Assembly (NCBI GenBank): GCA_963930055.1
Contig: CAWVKS010000001.1
Coordinates: forward strand, 186,001 to 250,000
Source: Pullichristensenella sp963930055
Lineage (GTDB): Bacteria > Bacillota > Clostridia > Christensenellales > Aristaeellaceae
Reading direction: 5' to 3'
DNA: 64,000 bases
Position numbers and translations under genes: made by a program. The notes beneath the pieces are model-generated. The model searched no databases. It saw only the letters and a program-made list of their open reading frames with translations, and was not told the origin of the DNA. Positions 6,809-15,404 of this stretch are shown piece by piece (positions within the stretch are counted from its first letter, which is position 1; the number at the start of each line of letters is the position of its first letter).

Positions 6809-8413
6809 ATGGCGAAGAAAAAGGTTGAGGAGACGATCAATCTCGATTCAATCCTCTTTAAGTGCCGCGACATACTGCGGAAGGCTCGTAACTCCGGTTC
6901 CTTCTTTGAAAAGCGCGATATGATGCTCACGCTCATCTTTCTGCGCTTCATCGGCGAGAAGTTTGATGACGGCATCGAGGTGCTGCGTCAAAAGCTGATC
7001 GAAATGGAGCTTGATCCGGACGATGAAGAAATTCGTGCTGCTTTTTTTGATGACGCGACCTTCACAGATGGCACCTACAATCTGCCAGTTGAGGCACGCT
7101 GGTCCAACATCATCAATACGCCTGCGCCGCAGCTGAACGTTGCGCTGGACACGGCGCTGCACAGCATTGCCGCCAGCAGCTGTCAGCTCAAGGGCTGTTT
7201 TATCGAGGGGACCTTTACGACGCGCAACCTTGCCCCGAATGACATCAAGCAGCTTGTGGACGAGGTCAACAAGATCACGCACAAGGCTTTCGGTGTAGAG
7301 AAAGACCTGATTGGCCGTGTGTATGAGTACTTCCTCAAGGAATTTGCGGTCAATGCGACCAAGGAGGAAGGCGAATTCTATACGCCGCATGATGTTGTGC
7401 AGCTGATTGCGACCATGATTGAGCCCTTTGATGGCACACTCTATGATCCATGTTGCGGTTCGGGCGGTATGTTCGTGCAGAGCGCAGAGCTGGTGAAGGC
7501 GAAACGTGGCGACATCAGCCGCATCAACATCTATGGTCAGGAGAAGGACGGTGCAACGTACCGTCTGGCCAAGATGAACCTTGCGCTGCGCGGTATCAGC
7601 CACAACCTGGGTGAAACCTATGACTCATCCTTCACCCACGATCTGCACAAGGGCCTGTATTTCAACTACATCATGGCCAACCCCCCGTTTAACCTGAAGG
7701 GCTGGTATGATCCCAACCTGGCCAATGATCCCCGTTGGATAGACTATGGCACGCCGCCGGAAAGCAACGCCAACTACGCATGGATTTTGCACATGCTGTC
7801 TCACCTGAAGCCTCTGGATGGTGTTGCCGGTTTCTTGCTGGCGAATGGTGCGCTGGGCGATTCGGACACGGTGGACATCCGCAGGAAGCTGATTCAGAGT
7901 GACAAGGTGGAAGCCATCGTTGTGCTTCCGCGTGAGCTGTTTATCACGACGGACATCAGCGTCACGCTGTGGATTCTGAACCAGAACAAGAAGGGCGGCA
8001 TGTATCATGAACGCCAGCTGCGCAACCGTGAGCATGAGATTCTGTTCATGGACCTGCGCACCTGGACGGAAAACCCTGTGAAGGACGAGAATAAAAAGAA
8101 GGTCATGCTGGACGCAGCGCAGATTCAGCGTGCGGCGGACATCTACCACACATGGCAGGCCGAGGGCACGGACGGCAGCGATTATGCTGTGCCGGAGCTG
8201 TACCGCAGCGTTAGCATGGATGAAATTGAACAGCGGGGCTGGTCGCTGGTTCCCAGCAAGTATATTGAGTTCATTGACCATGATTTGGAGATTGACTATG
8301 CACAGGAAATGAGCCGTATACAGAATGAAATGAAAGGCATTTTGCAGCTGGAGAAGGAATCCCAGAGAATGCTGCTGGATGCATTTGAGGGAATTGGTTA
8401 TGGAATTGAGTAA
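6809..8413 (+). CDS. hsdM: Type I restriction-modification methyltransferase subunit
   Basis: A 534-residue N6-adenine DNA methyltransferase subunit. The HsdM N-terminal helical domain (about residues 10-150) is followed by the methylase core, with SAM motif I in YDPCCGSGGMF and catalytic motif IV NPPF in IMANPPFNLKGW. Downstream blocks (ANGALGDSDTVDIRRKLI, VVLPRELF) match the family. With HsdS it methylates, and with HsdS and HsdR it restricts. GAGGAAGG precedes the ATG. It overlaps hsdS by 14 bases. Length and motifs suggest a functional enzyme. Confidence 0.96.
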   Translation: MAKKKVEETINLDSILFKCRDILRKARNSGSFFEKRDMMLTLIFLRFIGEKFDDGIEVLRQKLIEMELDPDDEEIRAAFFDDATFTDGTYNLPVEARWSNIINTPAPQLNVALDTALHSIAASSCQLKGCFIEGTFTTRNLAPNDIKQLVDEVNKITHKAFGVEKDLIGRVYEYFLKEFAVNATKEEGEFYTPHDVVQLIATMIEPFDGTLYDPCCGSGGMFVQSAELVKAKRGDISRINIYGQEKDGATYRLAKMNLALRGISHNLGETYDSSFTHDLHKGLYFNYIMANPPFNLKGWYDPNLANDPRWIDYGTPPESNANYAWILHMLSHLKPLDGVAGFLLANGALGDSDTVDIRRKLIQSDKVEAIVVLPRELFITTDISVTLWILNQNKKGGMYHERQLRNREHEILFMDLRTWTENPVKDENKKKVMLDAAQIQRAADIYHTWQAEGTDGSDYAVPELYRSVSMDEIEQRGWSLVPSKYIEFIDHDLEIDYAQEMSRIQNEMKGILQLEKESQRMLLDAFEGIGYGIE

Positions 8414-9509
8414 AGTAAAACTTGGTCAGTTCATTAAGCAATCTGACTCCCGAAATTCAGAGTTGTTGTTTGGCGAAGATGCTGTTGTTGGAATTTCGAC
8501 TCAGAAAGACTTGATTCCGACGAAAGCAAACTTGAATGGCGTAAGCCTTAGCTCTTACAAAATTGTAAAGCCAAATGAGTTTGTCTATGTCCCGGATACT
8601 TCGCGCCGTGGTGATAAGATTGCATTAGCATTGAACACAACTAATTCGACATTCCTTGTATCGGCTATTTATACGGTGTTTTATGTTGATGATACAGACA
8701 GCCTTCTTTCGGACTATTTATTTATGTTTTTTAACCGTCCTGAATTTGATCGTTACGCCAGAACAAATTCATGGGGTTCTGCGAGGGAAACATTCAACTG
8801 GGAAGATATGTGTGATATAGAACTCGATCTTCCTGATCTGCCAACGCAGAAAAAGTATGTTGCCATCTACAAGTCCATGCAGGCCAACCAGCAAAGTTAC
8901 GAACGCGGGCTGGAGGATTTGAAAACCGCTTGTTTTGCATGTATTGAGAAAATGCGAAAAGAGTATCCTCTCAGTATGATTGGCGAATATATACAACCAT
9001 ATAAAGAAAAGAATTCAGACGGCTTAATCACCCTTGAGCAAGGAATCAATATTGAGAAACAGTTCATAACACCGCAGCGGTCGAATTCTAATCTCACGGG
9101 GCGAAAGATTGTACGGCATGGACAGTTTGCTTATTGCACACAACTGAATAATGCCAATGTGGCTATTGCATACCGAGAGGGTGAAGACTGTGTTGTTTCT
9201 TCGGTATATGATGTTTTTGAAATAACTCGCAAAAAAGAGTTGCTTCCGCATTACCTGATGTTGTGGCTAATGCGGCCAGAATTTGGAAGGTATGTATATT
9301 GGGCTTCAGAAGGTAGTGCTTACGAATTCCTGAATTACAATAATCTGGCAGGTTATCGGATTCCCGTGCCAAGTATCGAACAGCAAAAAGCCGTTGCCGA
9401 TTTGTATCAATGCTATGTTACTCGTAAAAGAATAAATGAGCAACTAAAAGCACAGTTAAGAAAGATCTGCCCCATCCTCATCCGCGGTTCACTCTCAGAC
9501 GGAGGTTGA
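8400..9509 (+). CDS. hsdS: Type I restriction-modification specificity subunit
   Basis: A 369-residue specificity protein with two target-recognition halves. Half 1 (about residues 1-175) ends in a conserved helix region (LPDLPTQKKYVAIYKSMQANQQ). Half 2 (about 190-369) ends in the parallel segment VPSIEQQKAVADLYQCYVTR. The two repeated helices set the spacing of a bipartite recognition site. The start ATG at 8400 lies within the end of hsdM, preceded by GAGGG. Base composition is more AT-rich than hsdM, as usual for exchangeable recognition domains. The recognition sequence cannot be predicted from the sequence alone. Confidence 0.93.
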   Translation: MELSKVKLGQFIKQSDSRNSELLFGEDAVVGISTQKDLIPTKANLNGVSLSSYKIVKPNEFVYVPDTSRRGDKIALALNTTNSTFLVSAIYTVFYVDDTDSLLSDYLFMFFNRPEFDRYARTNSWGSARETFNWEDMCDIELDLPDLPTQKKYVAIYKSMQANQQSYERGLEDLKTACFACIEKMRKEYPLSMIGEYIQPYKEKNSDGLITLEQGINIEKQFITPQRSNSNLTGRKIVRHGQFAYCTQLNNANVAIAYREGEDCVVSSVYDVFEITRKKELLPHYLMLWLMRPEFGRYVYWASEGSAYEFLNYNNLAGYRIPVPSIEQQKAVADLYQCYVTRKRINEQLKAQLRKICPILIRGSLSDGG

Positions 9510-9514
9510 CCCCT

Positions 9515-12500
9515 ATGCCAAAGCTCACGAACTACAATGGCTGCTACTGCGAATATGAATTTGAGAACGCCTTTATCTCCTTTTTGGAGGCGGAAGGGTG
9601 GCATTACCTCCCGGGCAAGTCGATCAGCCGGGCTTCGCAGCGCGATGTGCTATATCTGGACGATCTGGAGCGTTTCCTGAGCAGCACGCAGTCCGACCTG
9701 CTGACCGACGAGATTCGGCAGATCATGGATACGGTGCGCCTTGCCGGTGCGGAGAGCGATTTTGCCACGCTGCACAAGCTGTATGGCTGGATGGTCAACG
9801 GCATTCAGTTCACTGCGCAAAACGGTATCACGCGCATGGTGGCGCTGATTGACTTCGATCATCCAGAGGCCAATGTATTTCGTGTGATCAACCAGCTGAA
9901 GGTCGAATACATCAATAATGGAATGGTGGAAAACCGCCGTCCGGATGTGCTCTTGTATGTCAACGGTATGCCCCTGTGCGTCATCGAGCTGAAGAATCCC
10001 TCAGACGCGCACGCCACGATTTACGATGCCTGGGAGCAGATCAATATCCGCTATTGGCGTGATATACCGCACTTGCTGCATTACTGCCCGTTGGCCTGCA
10101 TCTCGGATGGTGTCAAGACGCGCCTGGGTACGGTTCGCACGCCCTATGAGCATTTCTATGCATGGCGTCGCGTGAATGACGGCGACAAGGTTTCCACCCT
10201 CCCATTTGAAGAAACCCGGACCATGATCAGCGGAGTCTACAATCCGCAACGCTTTCTGGAAATTTTCCGGGATTACATCTATTTCCAAGATAGCGAGTAT
10301 GACGGCGACGAAGTAGAAATTGTCTGTCGGTATCCGCAGTTCTTTGCCGCAAGGAGGCTGAAGCAGAGCATCATTCGCTCTGTTGTTGAGAAAAGCGGCA
10401 AGGGCGGCACCTATTTCGGCGCAACCGGCTGTGGCAAGACCTACACCATGGCCTTTCTTGCTCGCCAGCTTTCTCTGCGCTGCACGGATGTTCCACAGAT
10501 CGGATCACCGACTATTATTCTGATCGTTGACCGCGATGAGCTTCAGAAACAGGGAGCAAAGCTGTTTACCAAAAGCAAGGAATTCCTCAATCTGGGAGAA
10601 GTCAGCGTCGTGCAGAATCGCAAGCAGCTCCGCGAGGAGCTTAGTGCGCGTGCCAGCGGCGGTTTCTACATCTGTACGATTCAAAAGTTCTGTGATCGTG
10701 AGGATGATAAAATTGGCCTGATTAACAACCGCGGCAACATCATCTGCTTCTCCGACGAGGCTCACAGAACCCAACTGGAGCATTCCAGGAAAATTCAATT
10801 CAGCAAAGACGCCGACCAGAACATGAAGGCGATGGTTTCTAAGCCATATGCTAAGGTCCTGAAGGAAGCCTTCCCCAATGCGACCTTTGTCGGCTTTACA
10901 GGGACGCCCATCGCTGAAACCTACCAGACCTTCGGCGATGAGATCGACCGGTATACGATGGATCAGGCGGTTGCTGATGGCATCACGGTTTCCATCAAGT
11001 ATCACCCGCGCATTGCCAAAGTGCTGCTGGACCAGGAGAAAGTCAAGCAGATTGAGGTATACTACGCGCAATGCGCTGAGGATGGCGCCACAGAAGAGGA
11101 CATTGAAGCCAGTAAGAAAGCCATGAGCTCCATGGAGGTGATCCTTGGCGAGCCGTCCCGCCTTGAACGTCTGGCTGTTGATATTCATGACCATTATGTG
11201 GTTGCTTGTGCCGCCGACCCGGATCGGGTACAAAAAGCAATGATCGTGTGCTCAAGCCGTGTGATTGCGTTCTCTCTGCTCCAGAAGTTCCAGGCGCTGT
11301 ATCCTGAATGGTTTGAAGAAAAGAAAGTTCCGGATAACATGGAAGTCTCGGAGGATGAGCTGCGCAAGCTGAAGCCCATGCCCGCGATGGCTATGGTGGC
11401 CAGCGTCGGCAGCAATGACAAACCGGAAATGTACAACTATCTTGGCGGCGTCCGAAACGATAAGCGTTCCGATGAGTTGGATGCTGCTTTCAAGCAAGAG
11501 AAGTCCAACTTCCGGATCGTCATTGTGGTGGACATGTGGATCACGGGTTTTGATGTGCCGTCTCTGACCTACATGTACAACGACAAGCCGCTCAAGAAGC
11601 ATCTGCTTATTCAGACCATCAGCCGCGTCAATCGTAAGTATCCCGGCAAAGAATATGGCATGATCATCGACTATATCGGCATTCGCGAAAACATGCGCGA
11701 AGCCATGAAAATTTACGGCGGTGACAATTCAGTTGCGCCCACAAGGGATGATGTTGAACAGGCAACGCTTGTATACCGTGAAGAGCTTGCCATCCTGTGC
11801 GATCTCTTCAAGGGTTATGACTTAACCCCTTTCCTCAACCCGAATGAAGATCCGGCGCAGCGTTACACGCTGTTGGCGAAGGCTGCGGAGTATGTTTTCA
11901 TGTGCAATCAGGAGATGGCAATCGAGAACGGTTCCAACACACAAAAGGTTTCCTTCAAAACCTATTTCCTGAAAACGGTCAAACGGATGCGTACTGCTTA
12001 CGACATATGCCAGCCCTCCGGCGAACTCAGGGAAGATGAGTCTGCGCTTGCGCAGTGCTTCATGGCCATAGCCGGTTTTGTTCGCAAGATGAGCGGAACC
12101 AGTGATGTGGATACGGATACCATGAACCGCTATGTATCGCGAATGGTTGAAGAAGCCTTGAAGTATAATGAGGTCGAGAGCATCCTCGAAAATGGTGAGC
12201 AGGAAGATATCTTTAGTCCCGAGTACTTTGAAAAACTGTCCGATGTGAAGATGCCAGCCACCAAGCTGGAAATGCTCGTGAAGATGCTGCGCAAACAGAT
12301 TACTGAATACGGAAAGACCAATCAAATGGCTGCAAAACGCTTTCAGGAAATGCTGGAGGAAACCATCAAGCTTTATCATGAACGCAGAAAGCATCTGACG
12401 GCGGAAGAAGCCGGAGAGACACAGGAAGCTGCAACAGAAGAGATTATCCGAAATGCAACGGAACAGGCGCTTCAGATTCTGCGTGAGATGAATGCCGACC

Positions 12501-12838
12501 GTGAGAGCTTCCGTAAGGCTGGTCTCACCTTTGAAGAAAAAGCCTTCTATGATATTCTGATGGCGCTTCGCGATCAGTACAATTTTGAATACGGCACGGA
12601 TGTAGTGACAGACGGCATAAAGATCAATGATAAGTGTCGAGCACTGGCAAAGAAGATCAAGGAAATTATCGACACAAAATCTTCCTTCTCCGACTGGCTC
12701 AACAATCAGATTGTGCGGGACCAGCTGAAGTTTGATATCAAGGTCTGTCTCATTAAGAACGGATATCCTCCGCAGTATAGCCCAGAAGTGTTCCGCAAGG
12801 TCATGGAGCAGGTGGAGAACTTCGAGGAGAACAGCTAA
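9515..12838 (+). CDS. hsdR: Type I restriction endonuclease subunit
   Basis: A protein of about 1,107 residues, normal for HsdR. It has an N-terminal PD-(D/E)xK nuclease (RRPDVLLYVNG then VIELKNP) and an SF2 translocase with Walker A GATGCGKTYTM, the DEAH-box segment FSDEAHRTQ and motif III GFTGTPI. Further helicase motifs (IVVDMWITGFDVPSLTYMYN; LIQTISRVNRKYPGKEYG) and a helical C-terminal domain for HsdM contact follow. ATG at 9515 has GGAGG nine bases upstream; a TTG three codons earlier would abut it. It cleaves unmethylated DNA and defends against incoming phage. The nuclease and helicase motifs are intact. Confidence 0.96.
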   Translation: MPKLTNYNGCYCEYEFENAFISFLEAEGWHYLPGKSISRASQRDVLYLDDLERFLSSTQSDLLTDEIRQIMDTVRLAGAESDFATLHKLYGWMVNGIQFTAQNGITRMVALIDFDHPEANVFRVINQLKVEYINNGMVENRRPDVLLYVNGMPLCVIELKNPSDAHATIYDAWEQINIRYWRDIPHLLHYCPLACISDGVKTRLGTVRTPYEHFYAWRRVNDGDKVSTLPFEETRTMISGVYNPQRFLEIFRDYIYFQDSEYDGDEVEIVCRYPQFFAARRLKQSIIRSVVEKSGKGGTYFGATGCGKTYTMAFLARQLSLRCTDVPQIGSPTIILIVDRDELQKQGAKLFTKSKEFLNLGEVSVVQNRKQLREELSARASGGFYICTIQKFCDREDDKIGLINNRGNIICFSDEAHRTQLEHSRKIQFSKDADQNMKAMVSKPYAKVLKEAFPNATFVGFTGTPIAETYQTFGDEIDRYTMDQAVADGITVSIKYHPRIAKVLLDQEKVKQIEVYYAQCAEDGATEEDIEASKKAMSSMEVILGEPSRLERLAVDIHDHYVVACAADPDRVQKAMIVCSSRVIAFSLLQKFQALYPEWFEEKKVPDNMEVSEDELRKLKPMPAMAMVASVGSNDKPEMYNYLGGVRNDKRSDELDAAFKQEKSNFRIVIVVDMWITGFDVPSLTYMYNDKPLKKHLLIQTISRVNRKYPGKEYGMIIDYIGIRENMREAMKIYGGDNSVAPTRDDVEQATLVYREELAILCDLFKGYDLTPFLNPNEDPAQRYTLLAKAAEYVFMCNQEMAIENGSNTQKVSFKTYFLKTVKRMRTAYDICQPSGELREDESALAQCFMAIAGFVRKMSGTSDVDTDTMNRYVSRMVEEALKYNEVESILENGEQEDIFSPEYFEKLSDVKMPATKLEMLVKMLRKQITEYGKTNQMAAKRFQEMLEETIKLYHERRKHLTAEEAGETQEAATEEIIRNATEQALQILREMNADRESFRKAGLTFEEKAFYDILMALRDQYNFEYGTDVVTDGIKINDKCRALAKKIKEIIDTKSSFSDWLNNQIVRDQLKFDIKVCLIKNGYPPQYSPEVFRKVMEQVENFEENS

Positions 12839-12880
12839 TTCAGAGAGTGGAGCAGTAATTGTAAACGTACCTTATCGGAT

Positions 12881-14002
12881 TTACAGAATACCCCTGATCA
12901 GCACAGATGTCTTGTCGCGAATTTCTTCAATAATCGCTTTGCATACTTTAAGTGAAAGGCCCGCCTTTTTGCCGATGTTCATCAGCTCTTTAGCACCCGG
13001 ATTCGCCCCGTTGCCGTCAACGGTAGTCGTATGCTCACCCCAATAGGTGGTACTATAGGTTAGATCATAGGCCGGAGAAACGTGCCAGTGATCATTCGAC
13101 GCATCGTATACAAAGGAAAAGTTCTTAGCATGGTCATCCCTGTTATGGGCGAAAACATTAAAGCATGCACGCCGGAACATTTGCTGAACATCCTCTGGAT
13201 GATCCAGGCAAAGAATCTTCGTCAGCTTCATCAGCGTGTGATAATCCATGCTCGGTGTGCGCCAGTCCATCTCCAACAGTGCGGCAGCGGAAAGCATATG
13301 AATGCGTTTCAAATGACCATCCGGCATTTTTTCGCGGTCAAAACGCCGTACAGCAAAATAACCGCCACAACTCCGGGAAGGCATGACTTTGCTTTCCGGG
13401 ACGATAATCCCACAATCTGCGGCACGGTCCATGTAGGCTTTTTCCATCAATCCGCTATCCGGATGTTCTCCCTTTGCTGGAAATTTGATGATCCATTCTG
13501 ACGTCATTACCTTGGGCCGTGCGCCACCGCTGCTTCCACCCATCTGAAATAAGGTATCCAGATCGCGAACGTCCTCATGATTCAGTATCCGCTGACAAGA
13601 AGCGGCGAGTTCGTCCAGATCTGAGATATTGCTTTCGCGCTCAATATCCCATGCGGGGCTGTATGTCAGTGCGCCCATTCCTGATGTGCCAACAATTGCG
13701 AGCCTTTCCAACTGTGAAATTGTCGCAGGATCAATGCCGTGGCTCTTTAACATACGATCAACCAACAACTGACCCCATGCATCCGGAAGACTATCTGCAA
13801 AAATGCCCCAAAGTCCTTGAAACGTACGATTGGCCGGAACAAATACCTGTTCTTCAAGAGGCAAGGAAAACGGGCTGATCGGATAACCGTTTTTTATCCA
13901 TTGCCTGTCATAAGCGAAAGCATAGCGATGGTCTGCCGTTTCGGCCATCGTTCCGACCAAACAACCATCAATATGCACATACAAAACCTTATTTCTGTTC
14001 AC
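12881..14002 (-). CDS. hipA: HipA-family serine/threonine kinase toxin
   Basis: A 373-residue HipA-like toxin. It has the N-terminal couple_hipA domain (to about residue 110), the ATP-loop region MGGSSGGARPKV, the catalytic loop HNRDDHAKNFS and the DFG-equivalent PAYDLTYS. In characterised members the kinase phosphorylates glutamyl- or tryptophanyl-tRNA synthetase and induces dormancy; this protein's target is unknown. GTG at 14002 follows AGGAGG, which fixes the start and gives a 14-base overlap with hipB. It faces hsdR with only 42 bases between the two stops. It may stabilise the element or act as an abortive defence. Confidence 0.92.
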   Translation of the reverse strand: MNRNKVLYVHIDGCLVGTMAETADHRYAFAYDRQWIKNGYPISPFSLPLEEQVFVPANRTFQGLWGIFADSLPDAWGQLLVDRMLKSHGIDPATISQLERLAIVGTSGMGALTYSPAWDIERESNISDLDELAASCQRILNHEDVRDLDTLFQMGGSSGGARPKVMTSEWIIKFPAKGEHPDSGLMEKAYMDRAADCGIIVPESKVMPSRSCGGYFAVRRFDREKMPDGHLKRIHMLSAAALLEMDWRTPSMDYHTLMKLTKILCLDHPEDVQQMFRRACFNVFAHNRDDHAKNFSFVYDASNDHWHVSPAYDLTYSTTYWGEHTTTVDGNGANPGAKELMNIGKKAGLSLKVCKAIIEEIRDKTSVLIRGIL

Positions 14003-14267
14003 GGATAACCTCCTCAATACTGCTATAGGCTACATTGGTAAACAGATTCCGAATATCGTCCGCACAATTCAGTGCAATGGCAAGTTTTGTCAGGGAGAGA
14101 AGGGATATCTGGCCGGTGGATTCAAAGCGTTTCAAACTGCCATAGCTGACACCACTTCTTTCGCTAAGTTGCTGCTGTGAAAGGCCGCGCCTCTTCCTGA
14201 TATTCTTCAGGCGCAGGGCCAGAGCCCCATTCATTTCTTCAGCAGTTTCCCATTTGAAACCGATCAT
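13989..14267 (-). CDS. hipB: HipB-like antitoxin (XRE regulator)
   Basis: A 92-residue XRE-family protein with the HTH RRGLSQQQLSERSGVSYGSL. It lies immediately upstream of and overlaps hipA, the standard HipBA order. It should bind HipA and repress the operon at the repeats upstream. GAGG seven bases before the ATG at 14267 favours that start over two upstream in-frame starts. The C-terminal tail is longer than in E. coli HipB. Confidence 0.88.
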   Translation of the reverse strand: MIGFKWETAEEMNGALALRLKNIRKRRGLSQQQLSERSGVSYGSLKRFESTGQISLLSLTKLAIALNCADDIRNLFTNVAYSSIEEVIREQK

Positions 14268-14292
14268 CGTCTCACCTCTCATCAATAGATCT

Positions 14293-14377
14293 TATTTTAT
14301 CCATTTCAAACCTTTGTATCGTTAATTGCTCATATTTTATCCATTCCAATTATAGCATATTCATATGCGAATGGCAA
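14293..14377 (-). promoter_or_regulatory. hipBA promoter with direct-repeat operators
   Basis: The promoter reads leftward: TTGCCA (complement of 14,372-14,377), 17-bp spacer, TATAAT (complement of 14,349-14,354). Two 17-bp direct repeats, TATTTTATCCATTTCAA (14,293-14,309) and TATTTTATCCATTCCAA (14,333-14,349), lie exactly 40 bp apart with one mismatch. They contain TATCC, the half-site of the E. coli HipB operator. The repeats cover the start region, so autoregulation is likely. Confidence 0.7.
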
Positions 14378-14506
14378 GGTCGCAAGAAGGGCAGTGAAAT
14401 TCTGAAAAGATTTCAAGAAACTCCATTTCTGAGCTTGCTTTTTCACCACCGGTGTGTAAGCTGTGACTCAGCCGCAAGGCACATCAAAATATCGGAGGTA
14501 TATACA

Positions 14507-15040
14507 ATGGAATGCGGAAAGCTCACAGCGAAACTCAGGGACGCCGTACCGGTTTGCTTCATCGTAAATGGTATGGAAGTCAAGCGCCTCAAGAACATCG
14601 AAATCCCAGACGAAATCAAGAAGATTCCTTTCACAGCCTTCAAATTCGATGTACCGCTGAACGGGGCCATCACCTTCAAGATCATGTTTGAGGCGGGCGT
14701 ACTGCCGGAAGTTTGGCCGGAGGCTCGCAAGCGCAAGCAGCGCAGCTCCAAGGCAGCGGGACAGCCTTTAGGCATCGCTGCGGAAGCCGAAGATACCGCA
14801 GAAGCAATCAAGGAGCTTATGCCGGAAAAAATCACCTATAACATCACGGGCGAGCGCAGGAAGGAATTGGTGGCAGCCATCGCAAACTATACGGGCGAGA
14901 AGGCTATTTACCAGAATGCGCCCAGCTTTGCATACCACATCGGCACCTTTGCGGTAGACAAGAACGGGACACTAACCGGCCCCATCGATCGCAGTTTGAT
15001 TCGCTGGCTAAAAGATGAAGGATTTACCACGGAAGAATGA
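14507..15040 (+). CDS. Orphan protein of a family found in clostridial mobile DNA
   Basis: A 177-residue protein with two parts. Residues 1-75 are a beta-rich domain (AVPVCFIVNGMEVKRL then GAITFKIMFEAGVLPEVWP). After a basic and acidic linker, residues 105-177 contain ERRKELVAAIANYTGEKAIY, PSFAYHIGTFAVDKNGTL and a C-terminal IRWLKDEGF. From memory, similar C-terminal domains occur in clostridial mobile elements, often labelled virulence-related with no known function. GGAGG nine bases before the ATG at 14507 sets the start. It is the rightmost gene of the element and is followed by a terminator. Confidence 0.65.
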   Translation: MECGKLTAKLRDAVPVCFIVNGMEVKRLKNIEIPDEIKKIPFTAFKFDVPLNGAITFKIMFEAGVLPEVWPEARKRKQRSSKAAGQPLGIAAEAEDTAEAIKELMPEKITYNITGERRKELVAAIANYTGEKAIYQNAPSFAYHIGTFAVDKNGTLTGPIDRSLIRWLKDEGFTTEE

Positions 15041-15044
15041 GGAA

Positions 15045-15085
15045 AGGCCCTCCGCACTGGCTGGAGGGCCTAAATTGTTTTGTTT
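15045..15085 (+). terminator. Intrinsic terminator
   Basis: AGGCCCTCC (15,045-15,053) and GGAGGGCCT (15,063-15,071) form a 9-bp stem, followed by a T-rich tract (ATTGTTTTGTTTCTT). It ends transcription of the element's last gene. Confidence 0.85.
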
Positions 15086-15246
15086 CTTATATTGAAATGC
15101 CTCGAAGCGCGCGATATGATTATTCTATCTCTCAGGCGCGATGATTGTTTTGCAAGACGATATGTGACTCTTTCAAGTTGAAACGACCGATTTTGGCAAC
15201 GGTTGCAACTAAAATGCAACGGAATGTTTTCGTCTATGTCCGATGA

Positions 15247-15254
15247 TGTCAAAA
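15247..15254 (-). repeat. Inverted TTTTGACA copy near right end
   Basis: TGTCAAAA on the + strand is the inverted copy of the two octamers near the left end. It lies about 65 bases inside the right junction and is a possible arm-type site for the integrase. The stretch 15,086-15,318 holds no credible gene. Confidence 0.3.
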
Positions 15255-15318
15255 GAGAGGGGTTCCTTCTTATAACAACAGCGGTCATAGTAAGACATAA
15301 TCGAACGCATATTCGGAA

Positions 15319-15363
15319 TTCGGGACCAAAAGGTCGCAGGTTCAAATCCTGTCACCTCGACCA
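15319..15363 (+). tRNA. 3' part of tRNA-Pro(CGG) at right junction (attR)
   Basis: From 15,319 the sequence reads as an anticodon loop TTCGGGA with anticodon CGG. The 3' anticodon stem CCAAA, variable loop, T-arm (GCAGG TTCAAAT CCTGT), acceptor strand CACCTCG, discriminator A and an encoded CCA follow. The upstream half (D-arm, 5' acceptor) is replaced by element DNA. So the crossover was in or next to the anticodon loop, and the complete tRNA gene should be at the left end. A tRNA terminator follows directly. Confidence 0.9.
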
Positions 15364-15366
15364 ATT

Positions 15367-15400
15367 CAGCAGCCTGAAAATGCTCAGGCTGCTGTTTTTT
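15367..15400 (+). terminator. tRNA-Pro terminator
   Basis: CAGCAGCCTGA (15,367-15,377) and TCAGGCTGCTG (15,384-15,394) form a perfect 11-bp stem followed by six T. It lies four bases after the tRNA CCA end. Confidence 0.95.
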
Positions 15401-15404
15401 GCGC

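Larger units (their letters stand above)
1..15325. mobile_element. Integrative element in tRNA-Pro(CGG), left end outside window
   Basis: A contiguous block with phage-type genes (integrase, excisionase, HK97 capsid, D5 helicase, divergent XRE regulators) and defence cargo (type I R-M, HipBA). It ends exactly at a 3' tRNA-Pro fragment. Intergenic sequence is AT-rich and gene composition is less GC-rich than the chromosome that follows. The right junction is seen directly. The left junction is inferred to lie just upstream of position 1, because the integrase is the leftmost gene and points toward it. No portal, terminase, tail, lysis or conjugation genes are present. It is best read as a phage satellite or reduced prophage. 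Confidence 0.85.

Noticed and set aside
12839..12880. Terminator between convergent hsdR and hipA
   Set aside because: The 42-bp gap has no stem followed by a T-run on either strand.
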